Below, piece after piece: positions 1-5,034 of a stretch of DNA of 5,034 nucleotides. Origin of the DNA: Bacteroidota bacterium (lineage in GTDB: Bacteria; Bacteroidota; Bacteroidia; Chitinophagales; Chitinophagaceae); NCBI GenBank assembly GCA_028877005.1, contig JAGWPI010000298.1:1-5034 (forward strand). The letters are read 5' to 3'. Made by a program: the position numbers and the translations under genes. The stretch's first letter is position 1. Every line of letters starts with the position of its first letter. The notes beneath the pieces were generated by a model that had not been told where the DNA came from, made no database searches, and saw only the letters and a program-made list of their open reading frames with translations.

Positions 1-2610
1 AAAGAAAATAGTAATAAAAAAGTACCATTGGAGCAGTGGGGACCCTATCTCTCAGAACGTCAGTGGGGAACAGTTAGAGAAGACTATAGCACTAATGGCG
101 ATGCATGGAATTATTTTCCTTTTCATCATGCCGCAGCCAGAGCATACCGCTGGGGAGAAGATGGCTTATGCGGTATTTCCGATTTTTTTGGTAATCTTTG
201 TTTTGGTATTGCCCTGTGGAATGGGAAAGACAATATTTTGAAAGAAAGGTTATTTGGGTTAGGTAACTCGGATGGTAATCATGGTGAAGACGTAAAAGAA
301 CTATATTACTATCTGGATAATCTGCCTACTCATTATTATATGCAAATGCTGTATAAATACCCACAACAAGCATTTCCATATGAGCAACTAATATCAGAAA
401 ATAAAAAGCGAAGTAAGTTTGAACCTGAATTTGAAATTTTGGATACAGGTGTTTTTAACAATAACGAATATTTTGATGTATTAGTAACTTATGCTAAACT
501 TAATAAAAATGATATTGGCATAAAAATAGAAATTACCAATCGTGCTGTACAAAATGCACCGCTAGTTTTGCTTCCAACCCTTTGGTTTTTTAATCGATGG
601 CAATCGAAAGTTACCGATAAAAAACCTATCATTAAGTTAACCAATAAGCCGGGAGTAGTAAAGGCTTTGCATGAAAGATTGGGCAATTATTACTTATATT
701 ATCCCGAAACAAATTTATGCCTATTTACAGAAAATGAAACAAATACCGAAAAGCTATTTGGTATACCTAACGAGTCTCCCTTTGTGAAAGATGCATTTCA
801 TGATGCAATTATTCACAATAAAAATAAAGAACTGTTAGCTGCTCAAAAATCCGGAACTAAATTTGCCCCAGTTTATGAATTTTTATTAGAACCGGGAGAA
901 ACAAAATGTGTGTATTTGCGTCTCAGCTCAAATTTGGTACAACATCCATTCGGTATAAATTTTGAAGAATTATTTGTAAACAGAAAAGCTGAGGCAGATG
1001 AGTTTTATAATGAAATATTACCCAAACATATTTCTGCCGATTTGAAAAATATACAACGGCAAGCCCTTGCTGGTTTGTTATGGAGTAAGCAGTTTTATTA
1101 TTATGATGTTGAAAGATGGTTACAAGAAGGGGATGGTATTACTGCATTATCGTGGCAAAGAACACATGGGCGAAATAGTGAGTGGCAACATCTTAAAAAT
1201 CAAGATATTATACTCATGCCTGATAAATGGGAATATCCATGGTATGCAGCTTGGGATTTGGCTTTTCACTGTGTTGCCATGGCTTTGATTGATGCCAATT
1301 TTGCCAAGCATCAATTAACATTAATTATGAGAGAATGGTATATGAAGCCCGATGGCCAACTACCGGCTTATGAGTGGCATTTTAGTGATGTTAATCCACC
1401 TGTTCAGGCATGGAGTGCACTTCAAATTTACCATATAGAAAAAAATAAAACAGGAAAAGGCGATATCCGTTTTTTAAAAAAAGTATTCCATAAATTAATC
1501 ATCAACTTTACTTGGTGGATTAACCGAAAAGATACGCAAGGCAATAACATTTTTGAAGGTGGATTTCTTGGGTTAGATAATATTGGTGTGTTTAATAGAA
1601 GCATTCAACTCAACAATGAATCAAAATTAGAGCAGGCCGATGGTACTAGTTGGATGGGCATGTATGCACTAAATTTAATGGATATTGCTATTGAAATTGC
1701 CATGCAAGATGATGCTTTTGAAGATAGTGCCACTAAATTTTTTGAGCATTTTATTTTAATTGCAGAGGCCCTGAATCAATTAGGCATGTGGAATGAGGAA
1801 GATGAGTTTTTTTACGATAAATTAGGTTTGGCAGATGGCGAAACAATTCAATTGCGCATTCAATCTATTGTTGGCTTAACCTCTTTATTTGCCGTTTCTG
1901 TAATTGATAAAAAAGTTATCAAAAAATTGCAAGATTTTGATAAGCGTATTTCTTGGTATAAAAATTATCGGATAAAAAATAACAAATTTTGGCCTAATGA
2001 AGAAAAAACAGATCGGGATAAAACATTAATTTCATTAGTACCCAAATCCAAATTAGTAGCTTTATTGAAGCACTTGTTGCACGAAACAGAGTTTTTGTCA
2101 GAGGGTGGTATCAGGGCACTTTCTAAATTTCATGAAAAAAACCCATATTCTGTTACTATAGATGGCATTCAGTATTCCATCCAATATGATCCAGGCGATT
2201 CTACCTCCGATTTTTTTGGGGGCAATAGTAATTGGCGTGGGCCGGTATGGATGCCCATTAATTATTTAATTATTAAAAGCATACAAAAATTTGGAGAATT
2301 TTATGATGGATCTTTAAAAGTAGAATATCCAACAGGCTCCGGAAATTATTTCGAACTAGATGAAGTGGCCAATGAGTTAACTAAAAGAGTAACACAATTA
2401 TTTTCCTTGAATGAATTGAATGAGCGAAAATTACATGGGAAATATAATTGGTTTTATCAACGTGCGGAAAATAGACACTTACTGCAGTTTTATGAATATT
2501 TTCATGGCGATAATGGACATGGATTAGGCGCCAGTCACCAAACCGGGTGGACTAGTTTGATTGCAGAACTAATCAATGAAAGAGCCTCAATTCAATTATT
2601 TGAGAAATAA
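1..2610 (+). CDS. GH63 / MGH1-like glycoside hydrolase ('glucosidase' family), 5'-partial
   Basis: Large glycoside hydrolase with an (alpha/alpha)6-barrel C-terminal half, of the GH63-related bacterial 'glucosidase' family, probably cytoplasmic and acting on a glucoside; the exact substrate is unknown. The frame is open from base 1 (869 codons plus TAA). The TTG at 28-30 is unlikely to be the start, because relatives have further residues before the conserved N-terminal block WGPYLSERQWGTVRED (residues 13-28 counted from base 1). I therefore treat the gene as truncated by the window edge, probably by only a few codons. Other family blocks seen: KWEYPWYAAWDLAFH near 409-423, QADGTSWM near 545-551, GNSNWRGPVWMP at 741-752, and GLGASHQTGW at 841-850. 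By position, Asp547 and Glu832 (in FYEYF) are my candidates for general acid and base; this is inferred, not proven. The reading frame is intact throughout. Assignment to the family is firm; specificity is not. Confidence 0.9.
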   Translation, partial: KENSNKKVPLEQWGPYLSERQWGTVREDYSTNGDAWNYFPFHHAAARAYRWGEDGLCGISDFFGNLCFGIALWNGKDNILKERLFGLGNSDGNHGEDVKELYYYLDNLPTHYYMQMLYKYPQQAFPYEQLISENKKRSKFEPEFEILDTGVFNNNEYFDVLVTYAKLNKNDIGIKIEITNRAVQNAPLVLLPTLWFFNRWQSKVTDKKPIIKLTNKPGVVKALHERLGNYYLYYPETNLCLFTENETNTEKLFGIPNESPFVKDAFHDAIIHNKNKELLAAQKSGTKFAPVYEFLLEPGETKCVYLRLSSNLVQHPFGINFEELFVNRKAEADEFYNEILPKHISADLKNIQRQALAGLLWSKQFYYYDVERWLQEGDGITALSWQRTHGRNSEWQHLKNQDIILMPDKWEYPWYAAWDLAFHCVAMALIDANFAKHQLTLIMREWYMKPDGQLPAYEWHFSDVNPPVQAWSALQIYHIEKNKTGKGDIRFLKKVFHKLIINFTWWINRKDTQGNNIFEGGFLGLDNIGVFNRSIQLNNESKLEQADGTSWMGMYALNLMDIAIEIAMQDDAFEDSATKFFEHFILIAEALNQLGMWNEEDEFFYDKLGLADGETIQLRIQSIVGLTSLFAVSVIDKKVIKKLQDFDKRISWYKNYRIKNNKFWPNEEKTDRDKTLISLVPKSKLVALLKHLLHETEFLSEGGIRALSKFHEKNPYSVTIDGIQYSIQYDPGDSTSDFFGGNSNWRGPVWMPINYLIIKSIQKFGEFYDGSLKVEYPTGSGNYFELDEVANELTKRVTQLFSLNELNERKLHGKYNWFYQRAENRHLLQFYEYFHGDNGHGLGASHQTGWTSLIAELINERASIQLFEK

Positions 2611-2622
2611 TCAAGTAAAAAA

Positions 2623-2647
2623 AGAGGGAGGCCACATCCTCCCTTCT
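2623..2647. terminator. GC-rich hairpin after the glycoside hydrolase gene, likely terminator or attenuator
   Basis: A perfect 6-bp stem, GGGAGG (2626-2631) with CCTCCC (2638-2643), closes a 6-base loop CCACAT. A-T at 2625/2644 extends it, and two more pairs follow if one T bulges. It starts 13 bases after the stop codon at 2608-2610, which suits transcription ending after that gene. The 3' side is only pyrimidine-rich (TTCTCTTATCCCC), not a clean T run. The 5' side has seven A's at 2617-2623, which read as a U run on the minus strand, so the hairpin may work better for minus-strand transcripts or in both directions. Confidence 0.6.
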
Positions 2648-2662
2648 CTTATCCCCAATCAA

Positions 2663-2693
2663 AAACCAAAAAATATGAAATTGTGGTTGGTTT
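2663..2693. repeat. 7-bp inverted repeat in the intergenic region
   Basis: AAACCAA at 2663-2669 is the exact reverse complement of TTGGTTT at 2687-2693, with a 17-base spacer. It lies downstream of the GC-rich hairpin and upstream of the membrane-protein gene. It could be an operator for a dimeric regulator or a weak RNA hairpin. It is AT-rich and short, so chance is a real possibility. Confidence 0.3.
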
Positions 2694-2719
2694 AGAATTA
2701 TAGTGCGAACATATTTTAA
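2687..2719 (+). promoter_or_regulatory. Possible weak Bacteroidota-type promoter for the signalling cassette
   Basis: TTGG at 2687-2690 and TATTTTAA at 2712-2719 are separated by 21 bases. They loosely resemble the Bacteroidota pattern of a -33 TTTG element and a -7 TAnnTTTG element. A start of transcription soon after 2719 would leave the ATG at 2787 as the first usable start. Neither element matches the consensus well, and such matches are common in AT-rich DNA. Confidence 0.2.
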
Positions 2720-2786
2720 AACGGTCATCCAAAAAAACGTATTTCTACGTACTGAAATCATTTATTTTTACATATATCAACCCTTT

Positions 2787-3473
2787 ATGACCGGATTTTT
2801 AGTGTACATCGAGCTTTTATTACTGATAATAGGAGGTTACTACCTTTTTGTTAAATTTAAAAATTATGCCCTTCCAGCCCTTAATTTCTTTAAAATACTC
2901 TATGTTTTAACTTTTTTAACTGAAATTATCGGTAAAATCACTGGGCACTTCGGCCTTCATAATACATTATTGTATAATATATTTATACCTATAGAATTTT
3001 TTTTGCTGGTTACAATTTTAGAGACAAACATTCCACAATATTTGCAGTGGCGTATCTTACCTAAAATTGGTCTCGCAATTTTTTATATTTTTTATATTAC
3101 AGAAATTATTTACAATAAAGGTTTTCATCATTCTTTTGTTTTTTTTAGCCATTCTTTTACCTCTTTTTATTTTATTTTAGTTGGTTTGTTGTATTATTAC
3201 AAGCTTATACATTTAGAAATTACTGTTTACATAAAATCAAATTATGTTTTTTGGTTAGTTACCGGGTTATTTGTATATCATTTTGCTAGTATTTTTATAA
3301 ATTTGTTTTTTTCATATGTAGTTGAAATGTATCTTTCTGTAGGAATGAATTGGGCCATTTCAACCATAACACTTCTTAGAGTAATCTTTAACTTATTTTT
3401 TTATAGCGCTTGGATTTATGCCTTTATATGCAAGTATCGGGAAATTATATCATCTTCATCATCCTATGCCTAA
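2787..3473 (+). CDS. Seven-helix integral membrane protein of unknown function, upstream partner of a two-component system
   Basis: A 228-residue, very hydrophobic protein, rich in Phe, Tyr, Ile and Leu. I count about seven membrane helices, near residues 3-23, 31-50, 60-78, 92-110, 119-140, 152-178 and 190-215. There is no soluble domain and no enzyme motif I recognise. The block LLYNIFIPIEF (61-71) resembles a recurring pattern in uncharacterised Bacteroidota membrane proteins of about 220 residues; this is from memory, without a search. The frame extends upstream to a GTG at 2703, but that adds 28 residues that are not typical, so the ATG at 2787, directly before the first helix, is preferred. 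No Shine-Dalgarno is seen. The C-terminus ends in a short tail with five serines (222-226). Its last 46 bases are shared with the start of the histidine kinase gene, suggesting coupled translation and a role in the same signalling pathway, perhaps as sensor or kinase partner. Confidence 0.8.
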   Translation: MTGFLVYIELLLLIIGGYYLFVKFKNYALPALNFFKILYVLTFLTEIIGKITGHFGLHNTLLYNIFIPIEFFLLVTILETNIPQYLQWRILPKIGLAIFYIFYITEIIYNKGFHHSFVFFSHSFTSFYFILVGLLYYYKLIHLEITVYIKSNYVFWLVTGLFVYHFASIFINLFFSYVVEMYLSVGMNWAISTITLLRVIFNLFFYSAWIYAFICKYREIISSSSSYA

Positions 3474-4225
3474 CTGCTGTATTTCTATTGGTAGGTTTCT
3501 ATATTGTAGTTCAGGTAATTAATTATGCTAGAAAAAAAAGACAATATGAAGCAGAAAAAAATAAAATGAATCAACTGTTCGAGCAACAGTTAGTTCAAAC
3601 CAAATTAGAAGTGCAAGAGCAAACCTTGCAAAACTTTTCAGCCGATTTGCATGATAATATTGGTCAGTTATTAAGCCTTACTAACGTTACACTTGCCTCG
3701 ATAAATGTAAATGATACAATAAAAACAGCTGCAAAAATTCAATCGGCCCAAGAACTCATTAAACGCGCCATCAAAGAAATAAGGGTATTATCAAAAATAT
3801 ATCAAGGAGAAAACTTATTGGATAATGGCATAGTTGATGCAATTGCACAAGAAGTGCAATGGTTTCAGCGAAATGACTATTTTAAGGTTGAATTTAAAAA
3901 TAACCTTCCACCCAATTTTAATTTGCTACAGCCATATGCTAACTTATTTGTGTATCGGTTGGTACAGGAATGCTTAAGCAATATCATCAGACATGCAGAT
4001 GCAACAGAAATTTTTATATTTTTAGGTATTAAAAATGGTTGTTTTATTTTAGAAATTAGTGACAATGGAAAAGGATTTTCCTACAACGAAAGCCAATTTC
4101 AATCAACAGGAATGGGTATTTATAATATGAAACAACGTATTGCACTTTTAAAAGGTACCATGAATATTATTACCCGTGAAGGTAAAGGCACCTGCTTAAT
4201 TTTTAATATACCCTGCGAATCATGA
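3428..4225 (+). CDS. Small sensor histidine kinase, HisKA_3 / NarL-DesK-like class
   Basis: A 265-residue membrane-anchored histidine kinase expected to autophosphorylate and pass phosphate to the regulator encoded next. One membrane helix lies at about residues 7-30, followed by a basic stop-transfer stretch (ARKKR, 34-38) and a charged, Gln-rich coiled-coil-like segment to about 70. The H-box is FSADLHDNIGQ with phospho-acceptor His75 (codon 3650-3652). The ATPase domain shows the N-box with Glu181 and Asn185, the G1 box DNGKGFS (212-218), and the G2 box GMGIYNMKQR (228-237). No periplasmic, PAS, GAF or TPR input domain is present, so the signal must come through the membrane helix or a partner. 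A TTG at 3410 in frame would add six residues; the ATG at 3428 is preferred. It overlaps the upstream membrane-protein gene by 46 bases and the downstream regulator by 4, so the three are very likely one operon. Confidence 0.93.
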   Translation: MQVSGNYIIFIILCLTAVFLLVGFYIVVQVINYARKKRQYEAEKNKMNQLFEQQLVQTKLEVQEQTLQNFSADLHDNIGQLLSLTNVTLASINVNDTIKTAAKIQSAQELIKRAIKEIRVLSKIYQGENLLDNGIVDAIAQEVQWFQRNDYFKVEFKNNLPPNFNLLQPYANLFVYRLVQECLSNIIRHADATEIFIFLGIKNGCFILEISDNGKGFSYNESQFQSTGMGIYNMKQRIALLKGTMNIITREGKGTCLIFNIPCES

Positions 4226-4896
4226 AAAAGGAATTAATTAGAATTGCTTTAGTAGATGACCATGCTTTGTTTAGGAGTGGTATAGCTGCATTATTAAAAG
4301 AGTTTGAAGATTTACAAATAGTTTTTGAAGCTTCTAATGGTAAAGAGTTACAATTTTTATTGCCCGAACACCAACCCATACATGTTGTTTTAATGGATAT
4401 TAAAATGCCGGGATTAAACGGGTTTGATACAACGGAATGGATTATCAGCAATTATCCCCAAACTGCAGTATTGGCCTTGAGCATGTTTGATGAAAGTACC
4501 GATATTATTAAGATGCTAAAAGCCGGAGCAGGAGGTTATTTACTGAAAGAATCTTCACTTGAGGAATTATATACAGCCATTACTACCATTCATCGTGATG
4601 GATTTTTTAGCAATGAGTTGGTATCTGATAAATTAATTAAATCCTTAAAATCTGGTCGCCATATAGAGGATTGGTATGAACAATACAATTTAAACCAAAA
4701 AGAATTAGAGTTTTTAAGATTGTGTGCTACTGAACTTACTTATAAACAAATTGCTGAGACCATGGGTGTAGCCGAACGAACAGTAGAAAACTATCGCCAG
4801 TCATTGTCAGAAAAATTAGAAATTAAAAACAGGGTAGGGCTGGCTTTATTTGCCATCAAAAATAAACTGGTAAGTTTGGGAAATGAAACATTGTAA
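4222..4896 (+). CDS. NarL/FixJ-family response regulator (receiver plus LuxR-type HTH)
   Basis: A 224-residue DNA-binding response regulator, the expected partner of the adjacent kinase. The receiver domain covers about residues 5-122: acidic pair Asp12/Asp13, phospho-acceptor Asp59 in VLMDIKMPG, the switch residue Ser87 in ALSMFD, and conserved Lys109 in GYLLKESS. A linker follows, then a LuxR/GerE-type helix-turn-helix at about 155-217, with the block YKQIAETMGVAERTVENYRQ (174-193) holding the recognition helix. All key residues are present, so the protein should be functional. The ATG overlaps the kinase stop codon in an ATGA arrangement, typical of translational coupling. Its own last 14 bases contain the start of the next gene, suggesting that the regulator and a secreted glycosidase-like protein share a transcript. 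Target genes cannot be read from the sequence; the family and domain assignment is secure. Confidence 0.95.
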   Translation: MKKELIRIALVDDHALFRSGIAALLKEFEDLQIVFEASNGKELQFLLPEHQPIHVVLMDIKMPGLNGFDTTEWIISNYPQTAVLALSMFDESTDIIKMLKAGAGGYLLKESSLEELYTAITTIHRDGFFSNELVSDKLIKSLKSGRHIEDWYEQYNLNQKELEFLRLCATELTYKQIAETMGVAERTVENYRQSLSEKLEIKNRVGLALFAIKNKLVSLGNETL

Positions 4897-5034
4897 AAAA
4901 CTTTTGCCTGCCTATTGTTTTATCCTATCTATCATTATGCAGCCTTGCGTAAATGGTTTATTTGCGCAAACAGTAATGCATAATGATGCATGGGCATTAT
5001 TGCCATTTACGAAAGTGAATGCATACAATCCCAT
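4883..5034 (+). CDS. N-terminal fragment of a secreted protein, possibly GH130-type glycosidase (3'-partial)
   Basis: An open frame begins at ATG 4883-4885, 14 bases before the end of the regulator gene, and runs off the window after 50 codons. Residues 1-28 form a signal peptide: basic start (KHCKK, 2-6), hydrophobic core (about 7-19), and a likely signal peptidase I site after Ala28 in LFA|QT, with Gln as first mature residue. Cys22 does not sit in a good lipobox, so a lipoprotein is less likely. The mature start, DAWALLPFTKVNAYNP (35-50), resembles the N-terminal 'WAL-PF-K-NP' pattern I recall from Bacteroidota GH130 mannoside phosphorylases and related five-bladed glycosidases. That match rests on about 16 residues and on memory, so the gene call is much firmer than the function. 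Overlap with the regulator suggests the same operon. Confidence 0.7.
   Translation, partial: MKHCKKLLPAYCFILSIIMQPCVNGLFAQTVMHNDAWALLPFTKVNAYNP

Noticed and set aside
489..686. Minus-strand open frame of 65 codons
   Set aside because: Lies wholly inside the well-conserved glycoside hydrolase gene on the other strand and shows no recognisable domain.
1067..1288. Plus-strand open frame of 73 codons in another frame
   Set aside because: Lies inside the glycoside hydrolase gene over a conserved motif region; its peptide resembles no known protein.
2675..2695. Six-codon frame MKLWLV as a real gene
   Set aside because: Too short to support as a gene; kept only as part of the leader-like observation.
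2573..2761. Minus-strand open frame of 62 codons across the intergenic gap
   Set aside because: Overlaps the end of the hydrolase gene and the hairpin, has a low-complexity peptide, and shows no start signals or domain.
2703..2786. GTG at 2703 as start of the membrane protein
   Set aside because: It adds 28 residues before the first clear helix and lacks any start signal; the ATG at 2787 gives a normal N-terminus.
3410..3427. TTG at 3410 as start of the histidine kinase
   Set aside because: Only six residues are gained, and the ATG at 3428 directly precedes the membrane helix.
3877..4065. Minus-strand open frame of 62 codons
   Set aside because: A shadow of the histidine kinase ATPase domain.
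4203..4451. Minus-strand open frame of 82 codons
   Set aside because: A shadow of the response regulator receiver domain.
1..5034. CRISPR arrays, tRNA or rRNA genes, insertion sequences
   Set aside because: No regularly spaced repeats, cloverleaf-like segments, rRNA-like stretches, transposase genes or terminal inverted repeats were seen by eye.

Overview
The window looks like AT-rich chromosomal DNA from a member of the Bacteroidota, plausibly Chitinophagaceae or a relative. The reasons are low GC, A/T-rich start regions with no clear Shine-Dalgarno sequence, and the types of protein present. This placement is an inference from sequence character and family resemblance; no database was searched. 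All five supported genes lie on the + strand and the window is almost fully coding.

Layout: (1) Positions 1-2610 carry most of a large glycoside hydrolase of the GH63 / MGH1-like 'glucosidase' type. Its first codons lie before the window. (2) Positions 2611-2786 form the only real intergenic gap. It holds a strong GC-rich hairpin, a second weaker AT-rich inverted repeat and a possible weak promoter. (3) Positions 2787-4896 hold a tightly packed three-gene signalling cassette: a seven-helix membrane protein of unknown function, a small one-helix sensor histidine kinase of the HisKA_3 (NarL/DesK-like) class, and a NarL/FixJ-type response regulator with a LuxR-type DNA-binding domain. The kinase gene overlaps the membrane-protein gene by 46 bases, and the regulator overlaps the kinase by 4 bases (ATGA). 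(4) A fifth gene starts at 4883, inside the end of the regulator gene, and runs off the window. It encodes a signal peptide followed by a short mature N-terminus resembling secreted GH130-type glycosidases/phosphorylases.

How the genes may work together (inference): the kinase has no visible extracytoplasmic sensor domain, so the co-encoded seven-helix protein may be its input or partner. The regulator would control transcription, possibly of the glycosidase gene joined to it or of the wider locus. With a GH63-like enzyme on one side and a probable secreted glycosidase on the other, the region may be a small carbohydrate-utilisation locus, but the actual signal and sugar cannot be read from the sequence.
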